From Cryptomeria japonica (lineage: Eukaryota; Streptophyta; Pinopsida; Cupressales; Cupressaceae), in contig NC_081409.1 of NCBI RefSeq assembly GCF_030272615.1, forward strand, positions 206,195,190 to 206,259,189: a stretch of DNA of 64,000 nucleotides, in the 5' to 3' direction. A program made the translations under genes and the position numbers. Positions within the stretch are counted from its first letter, which is position 1. Each line of letters opens with the position of its first letter. Under the pieces are notes generated by a model, which saw only the letters and a program-made list of their open reading frames with translations, did not search any database and had not been told where the DNA came from. Shown here piece after piece: positions 1-13,000 of this stretch.

Positions 1-2794
1 TTTATTAATGTTATGATACTACCCATCTAATCAATTCATTAGATTACCAGTTATTATCTGACATTCGTTGGGTCGTAATACCTACCACTTTGGGTGCAAC
101 CCACAAGCTAAAGCCACTCTCTCAAGGGACACTACACAAGCATGGTCACTCCCCAAGGACCCTATGGCGAAGCAAACATCCATAACACCACTATCAGAAA
201 CAAGTGGTCAAACAAGGACATACTGACTCTTGACTAACCATAAGGCAAAGACACTACATGGTTAAGACAAATGAGCCAACATATATCACTTGGTCAAAGG
301 TACCAATACACCACCATAGGATGAATGAACCACAGACCGAAATATCACAATAAACACTTGCAAGGACAGCTAAATACATCAAATCCGCACTCAGACAATC
401 TTTGAAAATATTAGCATCATAAACACTTGCAACATCATTGATTGAAAATTAAATAAAACACTCCTTTCCAGCAGTCACATCTAATCAATTTCCAATTCAA
501 TATCCCAAATCTACCCATTTGAATCTCTAATTCATGTCTTAATTTTCATTGATAAATTTATTAACCACATAATAAAAATCACATGAAAATCACATTACAT
601 CACGCAATACCACTTTAAAACATTCCATTTATAAAATTTAAGTTCTTAACACAAACCAGTTTGGAGATCGGTGAGGGCTCAAAAACTAAGCGGGGGTCAA
701 ACCAACCCGCGGTTGTGCTGTTGTCGGGGCAACAGACACCACTTACCAGTAGTGCTGCTACCACCAGTAACACTTACCACTTCAAACTGATAACACTTAC
801 CACTTCGAACTGGTAAAACATACCACTTCGAACCGGTAACACTTACCACTTCCAACCGGTAACACTTACCACTTCAAACCAGTAACACTTACCACTTCCA
901 ACCGGTAACACTTACCACTTCCAACCGGTAACACTTACCACTTCAAACATTCCATTTCTAGAATTATTTCACGGGCACACACATACAGTGCCAATTTCCA
1001 AAATTTCAAGGAAGACTTTACCAACAAGGTAAGTGGTAAGTGGTAATACTTACCCCTTCGAACATGGTTGACAAAACTATATGACTCCATGATAGCACAA
1101 TAAGACTCTACAAGAATCCAGGTGACTCAACTTCACAAACACAGTGAACTGACATCACAAAACACAAGTGAACCAAATGAGAGTGTCATCGCATATCTTG
1201 ATGGTTACCTCGGTAGGCTCTCATAGGTCCTGGATCTCTATCCTGGTAACCTCTCCCAAACCTTTGGCTCCAACTAAGTCTCATGTGGACCCTTCCAGCC
1301 TTTCATGAAGACAAGGTGGTTAGTTTGCCATTCCAGGCCTTCTCACTACATTATGAGCCCTGTACTAGCACTCACCTATGCACGAGGTACAATTATCTTT
1401 ATTAATGTTATGATACTACCCACCTAATCAATTCATTAGATTACCAGTTATTATCTGACTTTCGTTGGGTTGTAATACCTACCACTTTGGGTGCAACCCC
1501 CAAGCGAAAGCCACTCTCTCAAGGGACACTACACAAGCATGGTCACTCCTTGAGGACCCTATGGTGAAGCAGACAGCCATAACACCACTATCAGAAACAA
1601 GTGGTCAAACAAGGACATACTAACTCTTTACTAAACATAAGGCAAAGACACTACATGGTTAAGACAACGGAGCCAACATATATCACTTGGTCAAAGGTAC
1701 CAATACACCACCACAGGATGACTAAACCATAGACCAAAATATCACAATAAACACTTTCAAGGACAGCTATATACATCAAATCCATACTCAGACAATCTTT
1801 GAAAATATCCACATCATAAACACTTGCAATATCATTGATTGAAAATTAAATAAAACACTCCTTTCCAGCAGTCACATCTAATCAATTTCCAATTCAATAT
1901 TCCAAATGTACCCATTTGAATCTCTAATTCATGCCTTAATTTTCATTGATAAATTTATTAGCCACATAATAAAAATCACATGAAAATCACATTACATCAC
2001 GCAATACCACTTTAAAACATTTTATTTATAAAATTTAAGTTCTTAACACAAACTGGTTTGGAGATCGGTGAGGGCTCAAAAACTAAGCGGGGGTCAAACC
2101 AACCCGTGGTTGTGTTGTTGACGAGGCAACAGACACCACTTATCGGTAGTGTTGCTACCACTGGTAACACTGCCGCTACCAACTGGTAACACTTACCACT
2201 TCGAATTGGTAACACTTACCACTTCCAACTGGCAACACTTACCACTTCGAACATTCCATTTCCAGGGTTATTTCATGGGCACACACATTCAGTGCCAATT
2301 TCCAAAATTTCAAGGAAGAGTTTACCAGCAAGGTAAATGGTGAAATAGACACACTGGAAAGAATAGCTAGCCAAATCATGATAGAATAGAAACAAGGATG
2401 CACCCAGCAAGCCCAATCTAAAATTCTTTCTTTCCAAAGATGAGGTAAATCAAGAAATTATTTGCTATGAACAAATAACACACAGCAAAGAAGAAATGAA
2501 CAAATTCCTTTCCTGAATGCAACCATATGCTTATAGCATCACACAATCAACTATATCAGGCAATATTTCTTCCATTTCAACATTCCAAAAAGAATCTACA
2601 GGTAGAATACATAAATTTCCATACACAGGAAGCAAACTGAAAATTTCAAAAACAAATTCAAAACAAGAAGGGAACCTCCAACCTTGAAGCAATTAGCAAG
2701 CAAAAGGGATGAAGAAACTCCAGTCTTGCAGGCAGGTCGAATTTCCAGCTCCTTCAGGAAGTTTTTCCAGGTTTTTCTCTCCAATAATCCTCTT
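1..2794. repeat. 1.4-kb tandem duplication inside the LTR
   Basis: The sequence starting at 1 (TTTATTAATGTTATGATACT) recurs at 1398 with about 95% visible identity over roughly 940 bp. The stretch 1045-1397 matches 10680-11017 of the other LTR, which normally lies upstream of that start. The unit is therefore a tandem duplication of LTR sequence, period 1397 bp. The right-hand LTR has a single copy. Confidence 0.85.
767..950. repeat. 23-bp minisatellite, about 8 units
   Basis: Tandem units of the type TAACACTTACCACTTCCAACC plus GG, period 23 bp. The same array has only about four units at 2165-2250 and at 11795-11850, so copy number differs between the three LTR copies. Confidence 0.85.
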
Positions 2795-3891
2795 CTTCTC
2801 CTGTCGTGAATCCCCAAAATGGATGCCCAAAATATCTTTTAACCCAAGCTTCTAGGTTAAAGTTTTTCATCCAATCAAATTTAAATATTTTAAAACTTAA
2901 AAGGCAATCAGATTTATTTCTTTCCCAAAAATATGAATTCTTTCCAATGATTAAATTAAAAAGGCCAAATGGAAAAATAAAAAGGAAAACTTTTATTTAT
3001 TTCTTTTTCCATAAATACTTCCTTCAACATAAGTATTTAACCTTTTTAAATGGCTAGGCAATTTATTTATTTCACAAAAATATTAATGCAACTTTACACA
3101 ATAAATTAAGCCATTTAACCATTTAATCTAGCAATTCATCAATTTAAATAAATCAATAATCACAGAGCATATTAATTAAATGATTGCACCAACACAAGAT
3201 AGCATCATCCATTTAAATTAAATAACCATTTAAATTAAATAACCATTTAAATAAATGGAAACATGCAAAACCAAGACAAATCAAATGATGACTCTCAAAT
3301 GACCAAACCAAGGCACCATGACACGCATAACAACCAGACGGGGGAAACACAACCGACTAACAACACTCACGCGAGTGTAACTGTGGTCAAGCTAGGGTAC
3401 AACAACTATCTCCTCCACTCCCATCGGATATATAAGGCATGCTTAGACCTACGAAACCAGGTGGAGTCAATACCCCATACCTACCCGGTACTAGTACCTG
3501 CAATGTCCTACACCAAAGAACCACATGTACATATAAGCCAATATACATACAGATATAGTAAACACGTCAATGAAGGAGAATCGTGACGTTCCCTGTCTCA
3601 CCGAAGTGAGTGAAGGAAAATCATCCCCTCGCATCCCAATACACTTGCAAACACGCAACATATAAATAACGCATCACAATATAAGGAAAAAGTGTCAGTC
3701 CATGATAATGATCCATAAAATAACATTAATCATAAGCACTTAAATACTACATAAATCATACACCATAAATCCAGATAAAGCATGAAATAACATCGCATAA
3801 TATTCGAATCAAAGTACAAAAATGTTCCACAGAACACTCACTAAAGTAACTCAAAACATACAAAAGAGGGTGATCAAGGAGGGGTACTACA

Positions 3892-3901
3892 TCCTCCCCC
3901 C
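3892..3901 (-). other. Polypurine tract of the chromovirus
   Basis: TCCTCCCCCC on the plus strand, i.e. GGGGGGAGGA on the element strand, immediately before the LTR start TGTAGTACC. This is the expected plus-strand priming site. Confidence 0.75.
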
Positions 3902-3926
3902 CAAGCCTAGGCTTACTCCTGGAAGC

Positions 3927-4562
3927 CTAAAACAGATAAGAATAAATCTCTCTCATCTTCACTGCATCTTCCCAAGTCACAGAGGACTCATCACTGGGGT
4001 CCCATAGGACCCTTACCTGCTCGATGGTACGACCCCTAAGGGTCAAATCCCGATGCTGAAGGATGTGCACAGGCTCCATGGAAATTTGCCCATCCTCGAC
4101 CTGCAAAGAATTCCAATCATGAACATGGGTCACATCACAATGATAAGGACGAAGAACAAAAACATGAAAGACATCATGGATGCGGGATAGATTCGGCGGC
4201 AAGGCAAGATGGTAGGCAACGGGTCCTATCCTCTCAAGGATCTCAAAAGGGCCTACAAAATGAGGCGCCAACTTAGAACCCTTTCCATAACGGATCGGAC
4301 TCTTCTATGGACGCACTCTCAAGAACACATGGTCGCCAACCAAAAATTGGCAATCGACTCTATGAGCATCAGCATACTTCTTCTGCCTATCCTGGGCAGC
4401 AACCAAATGCCCACGAATCTGCTCAACCTGGTGCTCCATCTCACAAAGAAAATCTAGGCCTAAACACACCCTATCCTCCAACTGATCCCAACTCAAAAGA
4501 GTATGGAAAGGACGACCATACAATGCCTGGAAGGGCGACATGCCTACAAAGTTGTGATAATC
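3927..4562 (-). pseudogene. Chromovirus integrase C-terminus and chromodomain-like tail
   Basis: Coding remnants on the minus strand. The segment ending near 4305 carries the conserved GMSPFQALYGR block of Gypsy integrases. The segment 4271-3927 has the GPFEILERIGPVAYHL module and ends in VTWEDAVKMREIYSYLF, the typical chromodomain-like terminus, thought in chromoviruses to guide integration to chromatin. It is separated from the rest of integrase by the solo LTR at 4568-6011; the reading frame resumes exactly on its other side. At least one frameshift or stop lies between the two blocks near 4271-4305. Confidence 0.85.
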
Positions 4563-4567
4563 GTTAT

Positions 4568-6011
4568 TGTAGTCACATAAATCTGTCCATTTTTATTAAA
4601 TGAATATTTTGCTATTTATTTGATTAAAAATCCACTAGCCATCAGTTAATTAAATTAATATTTAATTAATTCATCTCCAAACATTCTTCTATTAATTAAA
4701 TAAATTATTCAATTTATTTTAATTAATTCATTAAAATCAAATTCCAATTAATTAAATAAATAAAATCAATTTATTTAATTAAAATCCCTTTTTCCTCTTT
4801 TAAATAAATTAAATCAAACATTTATTTAAATCATTATCCCCCCACTTGCATTTCCTACAAATGCAACTTGCACACATTTATTGAAATAAATGAATTTTTA
4901 TTTTTAATAAATCCTATTTTCCCTCACCCACCAATTCCACTTGCAAAATCTAATCCCCTTCTAGATTCTTCTAACCCCTTCCTAATTAGCCTAATCCATC
5001 CCCTAATTATTGTCACATTCCTAAGCAAAATGGAGTCACTTCTCAAACCTCAAAAGTCTTGGATAACCATTAAAGGTTTCCAACCTTCAACCACTTAATT
5101 CTTCAAAGTCTTTGATAGCCATTAAAGGCTTCCAACTTTCAACCACTTAATCCACAAAGTCTCAAAAAACCATTAATGGTTAACCCAAACCCTTCCACAT
5201 GGTTAAAACATTTGTTTTGACTCAACCTCTACCCAACCCAAGGGTCTCATCAAGCCTTTAATGCTTTGACCATGATTATCTCTTAATCATTTGTACAAAG
5301 GTTTATCCTTGGATTAACTCTTAATCCAGTGAGTAATCCTAATTTAGGCTTGACCCTTACCTTCTAGATAACCATGAAGTCTTCTCAGGCATTCAATGCC
5401 TCCAACCCCTTCTCTCAACCCAACCCTATGTTGACACTTGTCACCATTTCGTTGGTGCAAATTGTGCACATGGATCCCCAAATTTCAAGCTTGGCCCTTG
5501 ATTAAACCTGTTAATCCTGACCATCCATTGCTCCATTTTTCCTATAAATAGAGCCCATTTCTTCATAATCCAGATCCTGAAAACTTGTATGCATTTAAGC
5601 TATAGGCATTTTAAGAGAGAATTTAGCATAGCATAACTAATATCTTGTTATTTTAGATAAAATCAATCATTTTAGCATCAATAGCATAGTATTAGCTTCT
5701 TTATTTACATTTAGAGCTATACTACAATCTCAATCCTCCATAAGCATCCATAGTGCAAAAAGCTGCTGAGAGCTACACTATTTTGGAACTTGGAGAGGAG
5801 AGGAACAAGGGAGAAGGAGCTAAGGCCATGCTAAGAGGCAATTGGAGATGCCTCATAATCTTTGTTTCGTTTATTAGATACATTAGCATGCTTTTAGTGT
5901 CTCTCTTGGTATGCCTTTTTAGATTAGTTTTTGATTGACTAACACTAACGGTTTTTGTGTCTTTGGTGTTGTTTATCATTTGCTAACCTTGTGCCATTTA
6001 GGAGGGCATCA
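4568..6011 (+). mobile_element. Solo LTR inserted in chromovirus integrase
   Basis: Begins TGTAGTCACATAAATC and ends GGGCATCA, flanked by the perfect 5-bp duplication GTTAT (4563-4567 and 6012-6016). Removing the insert plus one duplication rejoins the integrase codons for the conserved EFAYNN region, which proves the insertion. No internal coding region, so it is a solo LTR left by LTR-LTR recombination. It is a family member of 13648-15361, in the opposite orientation. The sequence is rich in TTAATTAAATAAAT stretches. The family cannot be assigned from an LTR alone. Confidence 0.9.
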
Positions 6012-6016
6012 GTTAT

Positions 6017-6976
6017 TATAAGCAAACTCCACAAGGAAAAGATATTCCTCCCAATGTGACTGTTGATCCATAACATACATGCAAAGCATGTCCTCCAAGA
6101 CCCGATTCACATGCTTAGTCTAACCATCGGTCTCTGGGTGATAAGCTGAATTGAAGTTCAACTAGGTCCCCAAAGAATGCTAAAGTGAGGTCCACAAAGT
6201 CGATGTAAAGATAGGGTCTCTATCAGAAATGATCCCCCTTGGGATCACATGCAACCTTACCACATCTTCCAAGAAGACTCGTGTCACCACTGCTGCAGTG
6301 TAGGAAGATCGAATAGGAACAAAATGAGCAAATTTGGTCAATCTATCAACAATGACCATGATGGCATCATGACGCCATGAAGAAACATGCAAGCCTACTA
6401 TGAAATCCATGGAAATGATATCCCATTTCCAATCTGGTATCAAATTTGGCTGTAAAAGCCCTGCATGGTGTTGATGCTCCGCCTTCACCCGCTGACATTC
6501 CAAGCACTTGGACACAAAATCAGCAATGTCATGTTTCATACCAGCCCAATGATATATATGTCTAAGATCTACGTGCATCTTCTTGATACCAGGGTGTGCC
6601 GAATAAGGTGCACGATGGGCCTCTGTCATGATCAAAATGTGAAGACCCTCCAAAGGAGGTACATAGATCCATCCAAGATGTATAAGAAGACTATCTAACT
6701 CAAGAGTATATCCAGAATATCTACCCTCCAATGGTCTTTCAGACTCTACCATGGCTCTAATATCCTGTACCAGGTGTCCTGAGGAAGAACTCCAAGAATT
6801 CTCTCAATCAAGTCCACACCAAGGGACAATGTTGCAACCTCATGCCGCCTACGGCTCAAAGCATCTACCACTACATTCTCTTTCCCCTAAATATAACGAA
6901 CCTCAAAATCATACTCGCAGAGGAATTCCATCCATCTTCATTGTCGAGCATTCAAGTTTGGTTGCGTGAAAATATA
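6017..6976 (-). pseudogene. Chromovirus integrase N-terminus and catalytic core
   Basis: Minus-strand remnant. The zinc-binding HHCC module is visible (H in ALIMTEAHR-type region, H-x3-H nearby, then CLECQRVKAEH), followed by the core beginning WKWDIISMDFIVGL with the first catalytic Asp (DFIVGL) and the second near GIISDRDPIF. The catalytic Glu lies in a frame-disturbed stretch about 6060-6170. It is part of the broken polyprotein: a stop separates it from RNase H, and an ORF break occurs near 6180. Integrase would join element cDNA to host DNA; this copy cannot be functional. Confidence 0.85.
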
Positions 6977-8299
6977 CTACAAACTGTGGTGATCACTATG
7001 TAGCTCAAACTGACGCCCCAATAGGAAATGTCTCCAATGAATCAACGCATGCACTACAGCTGCCAACTCCAAGTCATGAACTGGATAGTTCAACTCGTGA
7101 TCCTTGAGTTTGTGAGACACATAGGCAACCACACATCCATCCTGCATAAGCACCACACCTATACCTTCCAAAGAGGCATCTGTGCATACCATGAAATCTC
7201 TGGATGGGTCAGGAACTACCAAAATCGGAGCACTAACAAGGAGTTCCTTCAAGGTACAAAAATCCAATCCGCACTACTCTGACCAAACAAACTTCTTCCC
7301 TTTCCTTTGAAGAGAAGTAATCGGATGGCCTATCCAAGAAAAGCTCTAAACAAAGCGATAGTAATATCCAGCCAAACCCATGAAACTTTGAACTTTAGAA
7401 ACATTGGTCGGCGATGGCCAATCAACAATGGCTTGGATCTTAGAAGGATCCATGGATACACCTTCTCCCGAAACTATATGACCAAGCTAGCTCACCTCTG
7501 ACTAGAAGAAATCATGCTTTTCCAAATTCGTAAAAAGTTGATTCTCCCTCAAGCACTACAATACTTGACGCAAGTGACCTTAATGCTCTTCAATGGATCT
7601 AGAATAAATCAATATGTCATCCAAGAACACAAGACAAAAGTGGTCAAGGTAAGTGCGAAAAACCCCATTCATAAGACTCATGAACACAGAAGTCACGTTC
7701 ATCAACCCAAATGGGACCACTGTAAACTCATAGTGACCATAACGAGTATGAAACGTCACCTTATGAATGTCGGCATCCTGAATGTACAACTGATGATACC
7801 TAGACTTTAGGTCTATTTTAGAGAACACCTTGGCTCCCTTCACCTAATCAAAGAGGTCATCAATCCAAGGCAATGGATATCGGTTCGGGATGGTTACCTT
7901 ATTCAACTATGGATAATCAATGCATAATCAAAGAGAACCATCCTTCTTCTTGATGAAGATAACTGCCGCACCCCAAGGAGAAACACTAGGATGAATGAAT
8001 CCCTTGGCCAACAAATCCTCAACTTGCAACTTCAGCTCACTCAACTCCTAAGTAGTCATTTGATATGGTGCTCTTAAAATAAGTTCCACACCAAGAACCA
8101 AGTCAATGCAAAAATCTATGTCTCGCTTTGGAGGCATACTGGGAATATCCAAAGGAAACATATCCTCATACTCTCGAAGAATAGGGTGACCATCAAGAGC
8201 GATTTCTTGACTCTCTCCCTCATCCACATCCTTAAGAGCAATTGCAAAAAGCTGACACCCTTGACGCATGCACCGCCTAAGTTGCATAGCAGAAATCAT
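6977..8299 (-). pseudogene. Chromovirus reverse transcriptase and RNase H
   Basis: Minus-strand remnants in the order RT then RNase H. RT shows [13 protein letters not shown] (catalytic Asp motif A), PFGLMN, and FLDDILIYS as the YVDD-box variant (near 7600). RNase H at 7267-6977 shows FMVCTDASLEGIG, the LELAAVVHAL helix with its catalytic Glu, and ends LHSDHHSL with a further Asp. Several stops and frame changes interrupt the stretch (for example around 7843-8048 and 7267-7580). The HDLELAAVVHAL wording resembles Tekay/Del chromoviruses, a family inference made from memory. Confidence 0.88.
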
Positions 8300-8314
8300 A
8301 CGTAAGGATATCGA

Positions 8315-8640
8315 TCACTGAACTCCAACGATCCCCACTCTCCTGTCATGGTCATCTACACACTCTACTGTCTTCAGATGACAGTATACACAAGCACTAT
8401 GAGATGATAACCAATCCGTTCCCAACACAACTCCATAGGACCCCAAAGGAATGACTCGAAGTTCAACTAAAGTGACAAAGGATCCAAGGTCCAACTCACA
8501 ACTAGGAATGAAGGCATCTACACACACTCGTACACTGGTAGCCAACTCTACTTGCCACCTATCTTCCTACTTAGTAGACATGAGCTTGCACCGCTCCACA
8601 ATGGATGAATAAATAAAAGAATCTAAAGCACCGGAATCAA
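8315..8640 (-). pseudogene. Chromovirus aspartic protease
   Basis: The minus strand encodes a DSGA active-site motif near 8622-8640, then about 30 codons later the segment 8545-8315 with VVLGTDWLSSHSA, the usual (I/V)LG-x-DWL flap-side motif of Gypsy proteases. A stop separates the two parts. The enzyme would cut the Gag-Pol polyprotein. Confidence 0.75.
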
Positions 8641-8699
8641 AAATTATAGAGATAGGGGTACCACGCAAAACACCTATGATCTCAATCATAGTACTCTAA

Positions 8700-9863
8700 T
8701 GCTCAACCTAGCAGTCATCCACCATTGCAAATACTCTATGGGATCTACCTGCATCCCCCACTATCATCTTTGATGCGGCTGGCCTCTGACTAACTAACTA
8801 ATGCGAACGTTGAGGACACTAAGCAGCCTTGTGGCCAAACTGACCACAAGTAATGCAAGCTCCACTGCCAGGGCCTCTACTTCCAGACGGTCCACTAGAC
8901 TATTGAAAGCTCTCCCCACTAGGGGCCTAAGATGCTCCCTGAGAAGACTTCCCTGGAAAGGTCTGCCTACCCTTCTTCCAAAACCTGAGAGTTGCCACCC
9001 TCCTGGCCCTGAGACTGCTTTGGTCTCGGTGGCTACTATTGATGTTGTTGTCCACCCTTGGCGGGTGCTTGAGGACCCCTAAAAGGTGCAGCAATCTGGG
9101 ACCGATTCCCTCTACCTCTACCTCTAGATCCACTGAAAGGATCACTCCCAATCTGAACTCTAGAGTGACCACCATGAGCATAGCTAAGGTTCTGCTCTAC
9201 CAACCTAGCTTTCGCCACGGCTACCTCCACTGAAGTAGGCTCAAAAACTCTCACTCCTCCACTGAGGTGAGAGGAATCATGCCCTGAACCTCTCCAAAAA
9301 GATCTCCCAAGATGTGGTGTTAATGGTCACATCGATCCTCTCCTCCTCTAATCTCCACCAGATATATGTGAAGCTCTCGAGATGTATGATCATGCATCTC
9401 ACCTTGGTGTTGCTACTATAAGGATACATAGAAAAACACTGGTCTAAACTGATAAGCCAAGTCTCTGCCTCGAGACCGGTACCTTTTCCATCAAAGAAGG
9501 GAGGATTGGACCTCATCAAGTCCCTCATGTGCCCTAAGATAGCTGGATCCAGGTCCTCTGGGACCTCTATCTCTCTGGAATCCCCTGAAGCAACTCCTCT
9601 ACGCGTCCATGGATGGGCTGATCCATCTCAGGTCTAGGGCCTAGTCTAGCTAGCACCTCATGAAACATCTGACATAGCTCTGCCCTTTCGGGAACCCGCT
9701 CTACTGAGGGTCGTTCCTACTGATGAACCGACTGATCTCTATCCACACTTGCATGAGTGGGTGGTGGCGAAGGACTATGGCGGTCAGAACCTCGACCCCT
9801 TCCTCCTCCTCTGCCTCTAGTGCGGCCACCAACACGGCCACGTCCCTTGGCTTTCCCAGCCAT
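8700..9863 (-). pseudogene. Chromovirus gag with CCHC zinc knuckle
   Basis: The probable start is the ATG complementary to 9861-9863, the first Met after the primer site, opening a Gly/Arg-rich leader (MAGKAKGRGRVGGR). Positions 9528-9277 encode the capsid-type retrotransposon gag domain (PPFFDGKGTGLEAETWL ... YIWWRLEEERI). A basic Gly/Gln-rich linker follows, then a zinc knuckle at about 8857-8816, CITCGQFGHKAA then a stop, then C: the CX2CX4HX4C spacing is intact but one intervening codon is now TAG. Several other stops are present. Confidence 0.82.
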
Positions 9864-10000
9864 GACCTAAACACTCCACAAGAGAAAAAGGTTCAAATCA
9901 AGGCAAAGAAATACACAAGGAAGTCACATCACAAGACCTACACAAAAAGGTCAAGGCAAATGGGCTCACTACAAACCCAGAGTACCCAGTGTTGAAACAT

Positions 10001-10014
10001 GGGCTCTGATACCA
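10001..10014 (-). other. Primer binding site (tRNA-Met type)
   Basis: GGGCTCTGATACCA on the plus strand, i.e. TGGTATCAGAGCCC on the element strand, two bases from the LTR end at 10017. This is the usual complement of the initiator tRNA-Met 3' end. Confidence 0.85.
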
Positions 10015-10016
10015 AA

Positions 10017-13000
10017 TGTAATGCTCCGCCAGGAACCCCGAAGGAAAACCCACAACAACGGTGAAGGAATTTTTTTATCTTTTTTAAGTACAAACATTAT
10101 AAGTTCATTTACACAACATGCACGATAACACAAGCGGAAGACTTACACCAGAATTCCTTAAGGGTTACCAATGAACAATTAACTTCAAGAATAAATTTCA
10201 AAACATCATAAATCCACATATGCATCATTATCTTAATGATCACAAGAAGCCGAAGAAAATAAAGATTTGTCATTGAAAGATTGAAAGGATACAACATAAT
10301 TTCCACTTCCATAAGCATTTACTAAAATCATCAAGGAAACTTGATAAAAACATCCAAACATAGGATTACATTTCTCTTCCAATACATAGCCTCTCAATAA
10401 ACATAAAGGATAGATCTCATCCAATTACAAGGTTACATAAGATCAATATTACAATGATACAATGACCACATAGGTCTACAAATACCAATAATCTTCAAAA
10501 CATGAGATGAAGCATAAGTCACGAACCACGGGAACACCTGCAAACCAATCCTTGCATGAAGGCACAAATTCAAACATTTGATGGGAAGTGGCACTACCAC
10601 CCGACCATGTAATCCCCAAAAGGAATCACCCCACCGTGCTAGGAGATAGTTGAGGACCCTCAAACAAGCATAAGCATGACATGGTCGACAAAACTATATG
10701 ACTCCATGACAACACAATAAGACTTTAGAAGAATCCAGGTGACTCAACTTCATGAACATAGTGAACTAACATCACAAAACATAAGTGAACCAAATGAGAG
10801 AGTGTCATCGCATAGCTTAATGGTTACCTCAGTAGGCTCTCATAGGTCTCGGATCTCTATCCTGGTAACCTCTCTCTAACCTCTGGCTCCAACTAAGTCT
10901 CATGCGGACCCTTCCAGCCTTTTGTGAAGACAAGGTGGTCAGTTTGCCATTCCAGACCTTCTCACTACATTATGAACCATGTACTAGCACTCACCTATGC
11001 ACGAGGTACAATTATCTTTATTAATGTTATGATACTACCCACCTAATCAATTCATTAGATTACCAGTTATTATCTAACTTTTGCTGGGTCGTAATACCTA
11101 CCACTTTGGGTGCAACCCCCAAGCGAAATCCACTCTCTCAAGGGACACTACACAAGCATGGTCACTCCACGAGGACCCTTTGGCAAAGCAGACAGCCATA
11201 ACACCACTATCAGAAACAAGTGGTCAAACAAGGACATACTAACTCTTGACTAACCATAAAGCAAAGACACTACATGGTTAAGACAATAGAGCCAACATAT
11301 ATCACTTGGTCAAAGGTACCAATACACCACCACAAGATGACTGAACCATAGACCGAAATATCACAATAAACACTTGCAAGGAAAGCTAAATACATCAAAT
11401 CTGCACTCAGACAATCTTTGAAAATATCAACATCATAAACACTTGCAACATCATTGATTGAAAATTAAATAAAACACTCCTTTCCAGTAGTCACATCTAA
11501 TCAATTTCCAATTCAATATTCCAAATCTACCCATTTGAATCTCTAATTCATGCCTTAATTTTCATTGATAAATTTATTAACCACATAATAAAAATCACAT
11601 GAAAATCACATTACATCACGCAATACCACTTTAAAACATTCCATTTATAAAATTTAAGTTCTTAACACAAACTTGTTTGGAGATCGGTGAGGGCTCAAAA
11701 ACTAAGCGGGGGTCAAACCAACCCGCTGTTGTGCTGTTGTCGGGACAACAAACACCACTTACTGGTAGTGCTGCTACCACTGGTAAAACTGTCGCTACCA
11801 ACCGGTAACACTTATCACTTCCAATCGGTAACACTTACCACTTCCAACTGGTATCTTTCTTCCATTTCAACATTCCAAAAAGAATCTACAAGCAGAATAT
11901 ATAAATTTCCATACACAAGAAGCAAACTGAAAATTTCAAAAACAAATTCAAAACAAGAAGGGAACCTCCAACCTTGAAGCAATTAGCAAGCAAAAGGGAT
12001 GAAGAAACTCCATTCTTGCAGCTAGGTCGAATTTCCTGGTCCTTCAGGAAGTTTTTCCAAAATTTTCTCTCCAAAAATCCTCTTCTTCTCCTGTCGTGAA
12101 TCCCCAGAGTGGATGCCCAAAATATCTTTTAACCCAAGCTTCTAGGTTAAGTTTTTCATCCAATCAAATTTAAATATTTTAAAACTTAAAAGGCAATCAG
12201 ATTTATTTCTTTCCCAAAAATATGAATTCTTTCCAATTATCAAAAATTAAAAAGGCCAAAAGGAAAAATAAAAAGGAAAACTTTTATTTATTTCTTTTTC
12301 CGTAAATACTTCCTTCAACATAAGCATTTAACCTTTTTAAATGGCTAGGCAATTTATTTATTTCACAAAAATATTAATGCAACTTTACACAATAAATTAA
12401 GCCATTTAACCATTTAATCTAGCAATTCATCAATTTAAATAAATCAATAATCACATAGCATATTAATTAAATGATTACGCCAACACAAGATAGCATCATC
12501 CATTTAAATTAAATAACCATTTAAATAAATGGAAACATGCAAAACCAAGACAGATCAAATGATGACTCTCAAATGACCAAACCAAGGCACCATGACATGC
12601 ATAACAGCCAAATGGGGGAAACACAACCGACTGACAACACTCACATGAGTGTAACTGCGATCAAGCTAGGGTACAACAACTATCTCCTCCACTCCCATCG
12701 GATATATAAGGCATGCTCAGACCTGCGAAACCAGGTGGATTCAATACCTCGTACCTACCCGATACTAGTACCTGCAATATCCTGCACCAAAGAACCACAC
12801 GTGCATATAGATCAATATATATGCAGATACGGTACACACACCGATGAAGGAGAATCGTGACATTCCTTGTCTCACCAAATTGAGTGATGGAAAATCATGC
12901 CCTCGCATCCCAATACACTTGCAAACACGCAACATATAAATAACGCATCACAATATAAGGGAAAAGTGTCAATCCATGATAATGATCCATAAAATAACAT

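Larger units (their letters stand above)
1..3891 (-). repeat. 3' LTR of the chromovirus, partial, with internal duplication
   Basis: Matches 11018-13165 along most of its length and ends at 3891 with TACTACA (TGTAGTA on the coding strand) directly beside a polypurine tract. Position 1 equals position 11018 of the other LTR, so about 1 kb of this LTR lies left of the window. It contains a 1.4-kb tandem duplication and, at about 2235-2565, some 330 bp missing from the right-hand copy. Confidence 0.85.

Noticed and set aside
3263-3586. A 107-codon plus-strand ORF present in both chromovirus LTRs (also 12537-12860)
   Set aside because: Antisense to the element; the two copies differ at about 20 residues out of 107, mostly amino-acid changing, so there is no sign of selection on the protein.
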